Assembly (NCBI RefSeq): GCF_001429605.1
Contig: NZ_LMSS01000008.1
Location: 62,001 to 126,000, forward strand
Source of the DNA: Phycicoccus sp. Soil802
GTDB taxonomy: Bacteria > Actinomycetota > Actinomycetes > Actinomycetales > Dermatophilaceae
Reading direction: 5' to 3'
Length of the DNA: 64,000 nucleotides
In this document: positions 18,321 to 27,091 of the stretch, in pieces
Layout of the letters: each line of letters starts with the position of its first letter
How positions within the stretch are numbered: position 1 is the stretch's first letter
Notes under the pieces: model-generated
The model's database searches: none
Seen by the model: only the letters and a program-made list of their open reading frames with translations
Told to the model about the DNA's origin: nothing
Made by a program: the position numbers and the translations under genes

Positions 18321-18350
18321 CGGCGGCCCTCCCCTGACGGCCGAAGTCGG

Positions 18351-19772
18351 TCAGAAGAAGACGGAACGCCGCTGCATCAGCAGCGAGTAGAGCGTCTGCT
18401 GGATGGTCTCGCGCACCTGGTCGGTGAGGTCGAAGACCAGCATCGGGTCGTCCGCGGCGTTGGGGCCGAGGTCGGCCGTCTCCACCGGCGACCCGAACTC
18501 GATGATCCACTTGCTGGGCAACGGGATCAGGCCGAGCGGTCCGAGTAACGGCCAGGTCGGGGTGATCGGCGCGTAGGGAGCCCCCAGCAGCCGCGCGACC
18601 GTCTTCATGTTGCCGATGATCGGGTAGATCTCCTCGGCGCCGACGATCGAGCACGGGATGATCGGCGCACCGGTGCGCAGGGCGGCCGAGACGAACCCCC
18701 CGCGCCCGAACCGCTGCAGCTTGTAGCGCTCGCTGAACGGCTTGCCGACACCCTTGAAGCCCTCCGGCCACACACCGCAGAGCTCACCGCTGGACAGCAG
18801 CCGCTCGGCGTCGGGGTTGGCGGCCAGCGTCGAGCCGGACTTGCGGGCGACCTGCCCGATGACGGGGGTCTGGAAGACGAGGTCGGCGCCGAGCATGCGC
18901 AGGTGCCGGTGCGACGGGTGCTCGTCGTGGACTGCCACCTGGGTCATCAGCGAGTCCATCGCGATGGTGCCCGAGTGGTTGGCCACCACCAGCCCGCCGC
19001 CCTCGGCGGGGATGTTCTCGATGCCACGCACCTCGACCCGGAACCACGACCGGTAGAGCGGACGCAGCACCGGCAGGTAGAAGTGCCGGGTGAAGTCCTC
19101 GTCGAACCCGAACTCGTCGACGGTGTAGTCGCCGGTCACCCGTCGCCGCACGAACGACAGCAGCGAGGCGATGTGGCGCTCGACGTCGTCCGGCGAGATG
19201 CCCGCCGCCTCCGACGCCACCCGCACCGCGGCGATCCCGGCGGTCAGCAGCTCCTCGACCCCGGGGGCCACGCTCCGAGCACCAGCACCAGCACCAGCGC
19301 CGGCGCTCGGGTCGACGACCTCGGGGACGACGTCGTCCGTGACCGCCTTGAGCGCGCGCACCTTCGGCGCCTCGGTATGCCGCGCGGCCGGCTTCCCAGC
19401 GCCGGTCGCCTCGCGCGCGGGCCCGGTGGACCCGCTCGACCTGGCGGGGTTGGCGGTGCGGGCGCCGGAGCGCGACACCGCCTTGCGGGTCGGCACCGCC
19501 TTGGCCACCGGACGGGGACGGTGCTTGCCACTCGAGGTCGGCGGGGCCGGGCGGTCCTGCGTCGCGCGGCCGGCGGAGGTCTCGGCTCCTGCCGTCTCGG
19601 GCGCGTTGCCGGCCTTGGTCTCGGAGGGGGCCGCGGTCGGGTCCACCGCCGCGATGAGCGGCGTGCTGCGTCGCTTGGCCCGCTCCCCTGAGGCGCGGGC
19701 GGCTCCGGCCGCCAGCGCGCCCTTGCGGGCGGTCGGCTTCTTCGACGCCTTGGCGCCTGACGTCGAGGCCAT
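18351..19772 (-). CDS. Lysophospholipid acyltransferase (PlsC family) with long basic N-terminal extension
   Basis: A 473-residue protein whose catalytic half starts near residue 250. The acyltransferase motifs are VVANHSGTIAMDS (HxxxxD-like), GSTLAANPDAERLL, GVWPEGFKGVGKPFSER and PIIPCSIVGAEE. Before it lie about 190 residues rich in Ala, Lys, Arg, Pro and Thr, probably disordered and possibly nucleic-acid or membrane binding, unlike the short N-termini of most PlsC proteins. The ATG shares one base with the epimerase TGA (TGATG), so translation is coupled. A mycobacterial equivalent (galE2-Rv0502) shows the same order. Confidence 0.88.
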   Translation of the reverse strand: MASTSGAKASKKPTARKGALAAGAARASGERAKRRSTPLIAAVDPTAAPSETKAGNAPETAGAETSAGRATQDRPAPPTSSGKHRPRPVAKAVPTRKAVSRSGARTANPARSSGSTGPAREATGAGKPAARHTEAPKVRALKAVTDDVVPEVVDPSAGAGAGAGARSVAPGVEELLTAGIAAVRVASEAAGISPDDVERHIASLLSFVRRRVTGDYTVDEFGFDEDFTRHFYLPVLRPLYRSWFRVEVRGIENIPAEGGGLVVANHSGTIAMDSLMTQVAVHDEHPSHRHLRMLGADLVFQTPVIGQVARKSGSTLAANPDAERLLSSGELCGVWPEGFKGVGKPFSERYKLQRFGRGGFVSAALRTGAPIIPCSIVGAEEIYPIIGNMKTVARLLGAPYAPITPTWPLLGPLGLIPLPSKWIIEFGSPVETADLGPNAADDPMLVFDLTDQVRETIQQTLYSLLMQRRSVFF

Positions 19773-20821
19773 CAGTCGTTCCTCCCTGCAGCCCACACGT
19801 GGCTGATCGCGCTGGCGGCACTCCCGGCGGCACCGGTGACAGCCGCGCCGAACATCCCCGCCCCGGGGATAGCTGACCCGACGCCGTGGGCGTAGTCCTG
19901 GAAGGCGGACCGCGTCGTGTAGGCGGGCTCGAAGCCCAGCACCTCGCGCATCCGCCGGGTGTCGAGCCCGCGCCCGTAGGCCAGGAACTGGATCTGGTCG
20001 CTGCTGAAGTCGGCGAGGCCCGAGCGCTTGACGAGGTTGCCGAAGATGCCTGCGGCGGGCATGGGCACCGGCACGATCGGGCGTCTGGCCATGCCGGCGG
20101 CCTGCGCGATCGTGATGACGCCGTCGCCGGCGATGTTCGTGATGCCGCTGCTGACGCCCGTCGTGGCGACGAGCAGCGAGGCGATCGCGTCGCTCTCGTG
20201 GACGAACTGGAGCCGGGCGTCGTAGCCGAACGGGACGGGGACGACCGGGAGGGCGAAGTAGTCGGTCAGCGAGGTGCGGATGCCGCGACCGATGATGTTG
20301 GCGAAGCGCAGCATGGAGATCTCGACGTCGGGGCGACGGCGTGAGAAGCCGCGCACGTAGCCCTCGACCTCGACCGAGTCCTTGCCGAATCCCGCTCGGG
20401 GCAACGACTTCGGGCCCATCTCCTCGGTGAACATCGCCGGGTCGCGCGGGCTGGAACCGTAGACCGCAGCCGACGACTTCACGACCAGGCGCTTGATGCT
20501 CGTCGCCTTCTGGCACGCAGCGAGCAGCTGCATCGTGCCGATGACGTTGATCTCCTTCTGGGAGGTCCGTCCGCCGGCGTGCGTCGGCGTCGCGATCACG
20601 TTCATGTGCACGACGGTGTCGACCTCGGACTGCGCGATGATCTTGCCGATCATCGGGTTCCGGATGTCGGCGCGCACGAACTCGGCCCGGCCGATGTCGC
20701 CGGGCGGCGGGATCACGTCGACGCCGATGACCCGCTTGACCGAGGGGTCGGCCGTGAGGGCGCGAGCGAACTGCCCCCCGAGATACCTCGAGACGCCCGT
20801 CACGAGTACGACTTCAGCCAC
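19772..20821 (-). CDS. NAD-dependent epimerase/dehydratase family protein (extended SDR)
   Basis: A 349-residue SDR protein with a variant nucleotide-binding motif VVLVTGVSRYLGGQFAR at the N-terminus. Downstream are VVHMNVIATP and SSAAVYGSSPRDP (active-site Ser and Tyr region). It resembles the GalE2/Rv0501 group next to bldC and plsC in Actinobacteria; the sugar substrate is unknown. The GTG at 20821 is chosen because TAGGGT sits exactly 7 bases upstream (leaderless pattern) and the Rossmann fold starts at once; the longer in-frame start has no such support. The C-terminal 40 residues are Gly/Ala-rich. Confidence 0.88.
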   Translation of the reverse strand: MAEVVLVTGVSRYLGGQFARALTADPSVKRVIGVDVIPPPGDIGRAEFVRADIRNPMIGKIIAQSEVDTVVHMNVIATPTHAGGRTSQKEINVIGTMQLLAACQKATSIKRLVVKSSAAVYGSSPRDPAMFTEEMGPKSLPRAGFGKDSVEVEGYVRGFSRRRPDVEISMLRFANIIGRGIRTSLTDYFALPVVPVPFGYDARLQFVHESDAIASLLVATTGVSSGITNIAGDGVITIAQAAGMARRPIVPVPMPAAGIFGNLVKRSGLADFSSDQIQFLAYGRGLDTRRMREVLGFEPAYTTRSAFQDYAHGVGSAIPGAGMFGAAVTGAAGSAASAISHVWAAGRND

Positions 20822-20828
20822 AGTGCAG

Positions 20829-20834
20829 ACCCTA
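20829..20834 (-). promoter_or_regulatory. -10 box of leaderless epimerase gene
   Basis: On the minus strand TAGGGT is followed by 7 bases and the GTG start codon at 20821. Confidence 0.65.
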
Positions 20835-20897
20835 CCGACCGGACTCACCGGCGTGAGCGTGACGTCCATCCCAGCGGCCGGAGGCGGGCAGAACAAA

Positions 20898-20918
20898 GGC
20901 CCCCGCACGGCGGGGGCC
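20898..20918 (-). terminator. Terminator of the bS22 gene
   Basis: 9-bp stem GGCCCCCGC / GCGGGGGCC with an ACG loop; on the minus strand it is followed by TTTGTTC. It sits 6 bases after the bS22 stop. Confidence 0.85.
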
Positions 20919-20923
20919 TTCGG

Positions 20924-21022
20924 TCACTTCTTGTTGCGTCGCTGGTGGCGCGTCTTGCGAAGCAGCTTGCGGTGCTTCTTCTTCGCCATGCGCTTGCGGC
21001 GCTTCTTGATGACAGAGCCCAT
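20924..21022 (-). CDS. Small ribosomal protein bS22 (AURKAIP1/COX24 domain)
   Basis: A 32-residue, extremely basic protein: [17 protein letters not shown], then [15 protein letters not shown]. This is the AURKAIP1/COX24-domain peptide seen as bS22 in mycobacterial ribosomes, where it binds near the decoding centre of the 30S subunit. The gene is between the epimerase and bldC genes, as in mycobacteria (Rv0500A/B-Rv0501 order), here with an M36 peptidase inserted. It has its own strong terminator. It is easily missed because of its size. Confidence 0.93.
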   Translation of the reverse strand: MGSVIKKRRKRMAKKKHRKLLRKTRHQRRNKK

Positions 21023-21280
21023 GATGTCCTCTTGGTCGTGGTCGTGTTGCCGGACGGGGCAACGAACGCACCACGCCGAACTGTGGACGTCACTCTAGCG
21101 GCCCGCGCCCCCACCACCCAAACCCGCTTCGGCACGTGCGCCGTAACCGGGCTCGTGGCGGGGATCCGCCACGGGCGGGTCGCGAGCCCGACACAACTCG
21201 CCAGTAACCCCCTGTGGTGGGGCCTCGTTGTCAGGCCACCCGGGCCGGTGAGAGCCCGCAGAGCGCAGGAGACGTCGACC

Positions 21281-24200
21281 ATGTCCCGTAAGCACCCCGC
21301 TGTCCGACCACTGGGAATCGGGGTGTGCCTGCTGACCGCAGCCGCCACCGCCCTCCCCCTCTCGACCGCCTCGGCAGCCCTTCCCGCCGCGCCCGTCCTG
21401 CCCGCCCTCGGCGACACGGTCGATGCGCTGACCAAGACGGTGGACACCCGGCTGGTGAAGGACGCCGTCGCACCGACGACGGCCGCGCGCACCGCCGCGT
21501 CGGCGTTGCTCGCCAAGGCCGGCAGCGGCACCCGCGCCACCTGGGACGAGCGGTTCGGCACGCTGCGGTCGGTCCGCACCGACGGCTACCTCACCGCCGC
21601 CACGAGCGGCTCCGCCGTCGAGGTCGCCCGCGGCTGGCTGCGCACGAACGCGGCGGCCTTCGGGCTGAGCACCGCGCAGGTCGACTCGCTCGCCGTGGTC
21701 CGCGACCACACCCTCCCCACCACCGGGACGCACGTCGTGGACTTCGTCCAGACCGCTGACGGTGTCGCGGCGGCCCGCGGCGGTCGCCTGAACGTCGCCG
21801 TCACCAAGGACGGCCGGGTGCTCTCGTATGCCGGTGACCCCACCCCGGGTGCGGACCTCACCGGCGGCTGGCTGCTCGGCGAGGCAGCCGCACTGCTCAA
21901 GGTCGCCGGCGGCCTCGCGCCGGGCGTGACCTACGCCCCCAAGGCGAACGGCACCCAGGCCGGTTACACCACGTACGCCAACGGCCCCTTCGGTGGACCG
22001 TCCTACGTGAAGAAGGTGACCTTCGGGACCAAGGCCGGCCCCGTCGCGGCATACAAGGTGTACTTCATCAAGAGCCCGCAGGAGGCCTGGGAGGTCGTCG
22101 TCGACGGCACCACCGGGCACACCCTCTACCGGACCTCCGTCGTCGACTTCGAGGGCGACCCGCAGGGCACGGTCTACGACAACTACCCGGGAGCGGCCAA
22201 GGGCGGCCAGCCGCGCCAGCAGTCCTTCGGCCCGACCACGCAGTCGCCCAAGGGCTGGGTCGACCCCACCGGGCTCGCGGGCACCGGCGTCACGACCTAC
22301 GGCAACAACGCCGACACCTACGCCAACTGGTCGAACTTCATCGGGCCGGTGGACAACGCGCCGCGTCCCGTGGCCCCGACCGGGAACTTCAGCTACACCT
22401 ACACGAACCAGTGGGCCGCCACCAAGGGTCAGACCGTCCCGCCTTCCTACGCCCAGGACCTCGACCCGGCCGCGACGAACTTGTTCTTCCAGCACAACCG
22501 GATCCACGACGAGTACTACGCCCTCGGGTTCACCGAGACGGCCGGCAACTTCCAGCTCGACAACGGCAGCAACGGCGGTTCGGGCGGAGACCCGATCCGC
22601 GGGCTCGTGCAGGCCGGCGCCGCGTCCGGTGGCAGCCCGACCTACACCGGTCGCGACAACGCCTACATGCTCACCCTCGACGACGGGATCCCGCCGTGGA
22701 GCGGCATGTTCCTGTGGGAGCCCATCGACGACGCCTTCGAGGGTCCCTACCGGGACGGCTCGTTCGACATGAGCGTCATCCAGCACGAGTACACCCACGG
22801 CCTGTCCACCCGCTACGTCGCGGGCGGCAGCGCCCTCGGCTCGCAGCAGGCCGGCTCGATGGGTGAGGGCTGGTCCGACTGGTACGCCCTCAACCACGGC
22901 TTCAAGGCCGGGCTGCTCACCAAGCCCATCGTCGGCGACTACGTGACCGGCAACCCCACCCGAGGCATCCGCAACTGGAACTACGACCAGAACCCGACGA
23001 CGTTCGGTGACATCGGCTACGACCTGACCGGTCCGGAGGTCCACGCCGACGGTGAGATCTGGACGGCGACCCTCTGGGACCTGCGCAAGGCCCTGGTCGC
23101 CCGCTACGGCGCGGCCCAGGGAGCCGAGGTCGCGGCACGCCTCATCACCGACGGCATGCCACTGACCGCCCCGGACCCGAGCTTCCTCGACGCCCGGGAC
23201 GGCATCCTCTCCGCCGACCTCGACCGCTACCACGGTGACAACACCGACCTCATCTGGTCGGTCTTCGCCAAGCGTGGGGCCGGCGCCAGCGCCCACTCGG
23301 ACACCGGTGACGACACCGACCCGACGCCCGCGTTCGACCACCCGGTGGCCGCCAAGAACGGCACCGCCGCGCTCACCCTCCTCAACGCGACGACGGGCCA
23401 GCCGATCAGCAACGCCAAGGTCATCCTCGGTCGCTTCGAGGCCCGGGTCACCCCGCTGGTCCGGACCGGCTCGTCCGGCGGCGCCAGCATCAAGGCGCTG
23501 GCCGGCACCTACCCGCTGACCATCCAGGCGCCCGGGTTCGGCGTCCAGACCATCGACGCGTTCGCCGTGACGGCCGGCCGCAACCCGGCCCGGACGATCA
23601 AGCTCGCCCCCAACCTGGCCTCCACGGCCGCCGGCGCACAGGTCGTCAACGTCTCCAGTGAGGACGACGGCGCCCCGGCGAAGTTCGCCTTCGACGACAC
23701 CGCAGCCTCGGTGTGGTCCACGAAGCCGGGCACCACGGCATACAACGCCGGTCCGGACCAGCGCGTGACGGTGAAGCTGGCGGCGCCGGCGACGGTGAGC
23801 AGCCTGCGGGTCAGCGCGTTCAAGGCCACCAACGCCTCGCGGTTCGTGGCACTCAAGGACTTCACCGTCCAGACCTCGACCGACGGGGTCAGCTGGACCA
23901 CAGCCCGCACCGGTGGCTTCGCGTATGCCGCGCCGCGACCGACCGCGCCCGACCTCAACTTCGCGACGTTCTCGCTCGCCAAGCCGGTCAAGGCCGCGTA
24001 CGTGCGGTTCTTCATCGACTCGGTGCAGGGCAACACCACGACGTCGGCGCAGGTCGCGGACATCGAGGTCTTCGGGTCAGGGGCGACCGTGGCCAACGGC
24101 TCGGTGACGCCGGACCCGGCCTACAGCGACTCGGGCACGATCGTCGCGCCCAACCCCGCCGCCGGTGACCCGACGGGTCTGCAGAACGTGTTCGGCGTGA

Positions 24201-24517
24201 CCGGCACCGAGATGAACACAGCGTGCACGTTCCCGCCGGCCAGCCAGGGCGCCGACGGCTGGGTGACGAAGTTCCCGCTCGGCTTCTCGGACGGGCTGCA
24301 CTCGGTCTCCGTCAAGGGCACCAGCGACGCCGACGCCACGGTGGGTCACGACCTGGACCTGTACTTCCTGGACAGCGCCTGCCAGCTCACCGGCTCGGTG
24401 GCCACGTCGGCCGCCGACGAGTCGGCGGTCATCCCGCCCGGCTCGGTCTACCTGCTGACCCAGCTCTACACCGGTGCCAACGTCTCGGTGGCGGTCACGG
24501 CGGTCGACAACCGCTGA
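21281..24517 (+). CDS. Secreted M36 (fungalysin) metallopeptidase with discoidin-like domain
   Basis: A 1078-residue extracellular protease. A signal peptide ends near residue 32 (STASA). A propeptide with FTP/PepSY-like repeats runs to about residue 300. The M36 catalytic domain has zinc-binding HEYTH at residues 502-506 and the third ligand Glu529 in GEGWSDW. After it come a beta-sandwich segment (about 680-780) and an F5/8 type C-like domain near 790-925, which may bind cell surfaces or glycans. AGGAG lies 10 bases before the ATG. It interrupts an otherwise conserved bS22-bldC neighbourhood, so it may be a lineage insertion. Confidence 0.9.
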   Translation: MSRKHPAVRPLGIGVCLLTAAATALPLSTASAALPAAPVLPALGDTVDALTKTVDTRLVKDAVAPTTAARTAASALLAKAGSGTRATWDERFGTLRSVRTDGYLTAATSGSAVEVARGWLRTNAAAFGLSTAQVDSLAVVRDHTLPTTGTHVVDFVQTADGVAAARGGRLNVAVTKDGRVLSYAGDPTPGADLTGGWLLGEAAALLKVAGGLAPGVTYAPKANGTQAGYTTYANGPFGGPSYVKKVTFGTKAGPVAAYKVYFIKSPQEAWEVVVDGTTGHTLYRTSVVDFEGDPQGTVYDNYPGAAKGGQPRQQSFGPTTQSPKGWVDPTGLAGTGVTTYGNNADTYANWSNFIGPVDNAPRPVAPTGNFSYTYTNQWAATKGQTVPPSYAQDLDPAATNLFFQHNRIHDEYYALGFTETAGNFQLDNGSNGGSGGDPIRGLVQAGAASGGSPTYTGRDNAYMLTLDDGIPPWSGMFLWEPIDDAFEGPYRDGSFDMSVIQHEYTHGLSTRYVAGGSALGSQQAGSMGEGWSDWYALNHGFKAGLLTKPIVGDYVTGNPTRGIRNWNYDQNPTTFGDIGYDLTGPEVHADGEIWTATLWDLRKALVARYGAAQGAEVAARLITDGMPLTAPDPSFLDARDGILSADLDRYHGDNTDLIWSVFAKRGAGASAHSDTGDDTDPTPAFDHPVAAKNGTAALTLLNATTGQPISNAKVILGRFEARVTPLVRTGSSGGASIKALAGTYPLTIQAPGFGVQTIDAFAVTAGRNPARTIKLAPNLASTAAGAQVVNVSSEDDGAPAKFAFDDTAASVWSTKPGTTAYNAGPDQRVTVKLAAPATVSSLRVSAFKATNASRFVALKDFTVQTSTDGVSWTTARTGGFAYAAPRPTAPDLNFATFSLAKPVKAAYVRFFIDSVQGNTTTSAQVADIEVFGSGATVANGSVTPDPAYSDSGTIVAPNPAAGDPTGLQNVFGVTGTEMNTACTFPPASQGADGWVTKFPLGFSDGLHSVSVKGTSDADATVGHDLDLYFLDSACQLTGSVATSAADESAVIPPGSVYLLTQLYTGANVSVAVTAVDNR

Positions 24518-24546
24518 CGCACGGGCTGCCGAGCCCGCTACACGGA

Positions 24547-24582
24547 CGGGGTGGGCCGGGACTGTCGTCCCGGCCCACCCCG
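24547..24582. terminator. Bidirectional terminator between M36 peptidase and bldC
   Basis: Perfect 16-bp stem, arms 24547-24562 and 24567-24582 with loop TGTC; core GGTGGGCCGGGAC. It lies between convergent genes. Confidence 0.88.
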
Positions 24583-24603
24583 TCGTCGTGCGGTCAGCAC
24601 CAA

Positions 24604-24804
24604 TCAGGCGGTGTCGACGTAAGACGTACGCAGGTACTTGTGCACGGCGTCCTCCGGGACCCGGAAGGACCGCCCCACGCGAATGGCGGGAAGCTCTCCT
24701 GCGTGCACCATGCGGTACACCGTCATCTTCGACACGCGCATGATCGAGGCCACCTCGGCAACGGTCAGGAACCGCACCTCGGCGAGCTGTCGCTCGTTGG
24801 ACAT
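24604..24804 (-). CDS. bldC: BldC-type MerR-like DNA-binding protein
   Basis: A 66-residue, nearly pure winged helix-turn-helix: FLTVAEVASIMRVSKMTVYR then MVHAGELPAIRVGRSFRVPEDAVHKYL. In Streptomyces BldC binds direct repeats and times sporulation; in other actinobacteria its role is largely unknown. It is encoded alone, with its start at MSNERQ. The upstream 290 bp hold a long palindrome at 25042-25065. Identification is firm; the target genes here are not known. Confidence 0.92.
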   Translation of the reverse strand: MSNERQLAEVRFLTVAEVASIMRVSKMTVYRMVHAGELPAIRVGRSFRVPEDAVHKYLRTSYVDTA

Positions 24805-25041
24805 GTGTTACCTCGATCTTCTACACGCGCGCATCGCCGGCTTCCCTTCCGGCGGACCTCTACTCGCGTGCAGAAGGAACTGTAGGGGCTGATGTGACTC
24901 GTGGGGAAGCCAATGGAAAAACTTCTTCCCGCTTGTCCAGTCGACACGCCGTGCGACCCTGACGAATCACAGCGGTGTCACTTCGTCGGCACCGCAGGCA
25001 ACCCACCCAATCGGAACGATCCCTGCACCGTCCGGGCGCCA

Positions 25042-25065
25042 GTATCCGTCCAATTGGACGAATAC
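25042..25065. promoter_or_regulatory. 24-bp palindrome upstream of bldC
   Basis: Perfect 14-bp core CGTCCAATTGGACG flanked by GTAT(C) and (A)ATAC, so only one base pair of 24 mismatches. It lies 30 bp after the acuC stop and about 240 bp before bldC, both minus strand. The even palindrome without loop suits a protein operator better than a terminator. The rest of 24805-25094 shows no gene. Confidence 0.6.
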
Positions 25066-25094
25066 CTGCGGCCGTCGGAGGGACGCCAGCGGGG

Positions 25095-26291
25095 TCAGTC
25101 GAACCAGACGTCCAGCCCGTGCAGCGCGAAGACCGCCTGCCGGGTCGCCATGATGGCCCGGTCGACCTCATCGTGCGGGTTGTAGCCCATGTCCCACGGC
25201 TGGTGCCAGATCGGGCCGGCGGCGGGGTCGAGGTCGCCCATCCGACGCGGCCCCTCGCGACCGAAGGCCTGCCGGACGTGGTCGAGCCAGTCCTGCGGCA
25301 CGGGCTCGGTGAGCGCGATCGGCTGGTGCGCGGCGATCGCGGTCAGGTGGGTCCAGCTCCGCGGCACGACCTGCACCAGCTCGTAGCCGCCGCCGCCGAG
25401 CGCCACCCACTTCCCGTCGCACACCTCGTGGGACAGCCGGTGCAGGGCGTCGGCGGCCGACCGCTGGGCATCCACCGACATGGCCAGGTGGGCGAGCGGG
25501 TCCTGGGCATGGGTGTCGCAGCCGTGCTGGGTGACCAGCACGTCCGGCTTGAAGGCGCGCACCAGCGGCAGAGCGGTCGAGTGCAGCGCCCGCAGCCAGG
25601 CCGAGTCACCGGTGCCCGGTGGGAGCGCGACGTTCACGGCCTCTCCCTGCGCCCTGGCCCCGCCGATGTCGCCGGCGAAGCCGGTGCCCGGGAAGAGCGC
25701 CCGACCCGACTCGTGCAGCGAGATGGTGAGGACGCGGGGGTCGTCCCAGAAGATGCGCTCGACGCCGTCGCCGTGGTGGACGTCGACGTCGACGTACGCC
25801 ACCCGCTGGGCGCCGTGGTCGAGCAGCCACTGGATGCCGACGGCGATGTCGTTGTAGATGCAGAACCCGGCGGCGCTGCCGGCCATGGCGTGGTGCAGGC
25901 CCCCACAGAAGTTCACGCCGTGCTGGGTGCGGCCCTCCCACACGTCGGCACAGACCTGGCGGGTGCCCTCGACCACCCGGGCGCTCGCGTCGTGCATGCC
26001 GGCGAAGCCCGGGTCGTCGTCAGTGCCCAGCCCGTAGGCCGGGTCGGCACTGCCCGGGTCCTCGGACGCTGCGCGCACCGCGGCGACGTACTCGGTCGTG
26101 TGCACCGAGGTCAGCACCGCGTCGTCCGGCACCGGGGGCGCGAACACCTCGACCCCGTCGTGGTCGAACACCCCCATCGCCTCGCAGAGCCGGGCGGTCA
26201 GGTCGAGCCGGACCGGGTTCATCGGATGACCCGGTCCGAAGTCGTAGGCGGTGAAGCCGGGGTCCCAGACCACCCGCAGCTGTGAGGGCAT
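25095..26291 (-). CDS. acuC: Histone deacetylase-like acetoin utilization protein AcuC
   Basis: A 398-residue class I/arginase-fold deacetylase that probably removes acetyl groups from lysines, for example on acetyl-CoA synthetase. The substrate-entry motif is FGPGHPMNP; catalytic His and metal ligands are in GGLHHAMAG and VDVDVHHGDGVERIFW; the later Asp ligand is near VTQHGCDTHAQDPLA. The ATG lies 7 bases after TAGCGT (leaderless). It is divergent from the TrkA-type gene. Confidence 0.9.
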   Translation of the reverse strand: MPSQLRVVWDPGFTAYDFGPGHPMNPVRLDLTARLCEAMGVFDHDGVEVFAPPVPDDAVLTSVHTTEYVAAVRAASEDPGSADPAYGLGTDDDPGFAGMHDASARVVEGTRQVCADVWEGRTQHGVNFCGGLHHAMAGSAAGFCIYNDIAVGIQWLLDHGAQRVAYVDVDVHHGDGVERIFWDDPRVLTISLHESGRALFPGTGFAGDIGGARAQGEAVNVALPPGTGDSAWLRALHSTALPLVRAFKPDVLVTQHGCDTHAQDPLAHLAMSVDAQRSAADALHRLSHEVCDGKWVALGGGGYELVQVVPRSWTHLTAIAAHQPIALTEPVPQDWLDHVRQAFGREGPRRMGDLDPAAGPIWHQPWDMGYNPHDEVDRAIMATRQAVFALHGLDVWFD

Positions 26292-26298
26292 GCGCCCG

Positions 26299-26304
26299 AC
26301 GCTA
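26299..26304 (-). promoter_or_regulatory. -10 box of leaderless acuC
   Basis: On the minus strand TAGCGT is followed by 7 bases and the ATG at 26291. Confidence 0.65.
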
Positions 26305-26398
26305 CCCGTCGGGCGACGATTCCCGACAGCGCGGTCCCACCTGCAGGGACGCGCTAGCGTGGGAGGTCTCACCATCCCCGATGCCGCGGAGGACCGCA

Positions 26399-27064
26399 GT
26401 GGCGAAGAAGCTCTACGAGGACGACGTCCTCGTCATCGGTCTCGGCCGGTTCGGCGGCGCGGTCGCGATCGAGCTGCAGAAGCTCGGGCACCACGTGGTG
26501 GCCGTCGAGCGCGACCCCCAGCTCGCCGAGTCGTTCCTGGGCAAGGTGACCCGCATCGTCCAGGCCGACGCCTCGCAGCCACAGTCGGTCGCCAACCTCA
26601 AGGCCCGCAGCTTCCAGATCGCGGTCGTCGGCATCGGCTCCTCGGTGGAGGCATCGGTGCTCTGCGCGATGAACCTCGTCGACGCCGGCATCCCCACCAT
26701 CTGGGCCAAGGCCCTGTCGCCCGAGCACGCGCGGATCCTCGACCGGATCGGCGTGCACCACGTCATCTCCCCCGAGGCCGACAGCGGGCGCCGGGTCGCC
26801 CACCTGCTCAACGGCAAGCTGATGGACTACATCGAGTTCGACGACGGGTTCGCCATCGTCAAGATGAAGCCCCCGCAGGAAGCCATCGGATTCACGTTGC
26901 AGCAGAGCGCAATTCGCAGCAAGTACGGCGTCACGGTCGTGGGCGTGAAGTCACCCAACAGCGACTTCACGTATGCCGTGCCCGAGACCAAGGTGACCGC
27001 TCACGACACCCTGATCGTCAGCGGCCCGACCGACCTGCTCGACCGGCTCGCGTCACGCCCCTGA
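26399..27064 (+). CDS. TrkA/KtrA-type RCK potassium-channel regulator
   Basis: A 221-residue cytoplasmic regulator. The RCK_N Rossmann domain (about residues 8-135) starts at VLVIGLGRFGGAVAIEL with the ribose-binding Glu in VVAVERDPQ; the RCK_C domain (about 140-218) ends at TLIVSGPTDLLDRLA. Such proteins gate K+ uptake channels in response to nucleotides, but no channel gene (trkH/ktrB) is nearby, so its partner is elsewhere. The GTG at 26399 has GGAGGA five bases before it. TAGCGT at 26355-26360 is a probable -10. Confidence 0.87.
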   Translation: MAKKLYEDDVLVIGLGRFGGAVAIELQKLGHHVVAVERDPQLAESFLGKVTRIVQADASQPQSVANLKARSFQIAVVGIGSSVEASVLCAMNLVDAGIPTIWAKALSPEHARILDRIGVHHVISPEADSGRRVAHLLNGKLMDYIEFDDGFAIVKMKPPQEAIGFTLQQSAIRSKYGVTVVGVKSPNSDFTYAVPETKVTAHDTLIVSGPTDLLDRLASRP

Positions 27065-27091
27065 GCCGCCCACGCGGCATACCGGTGGCGC

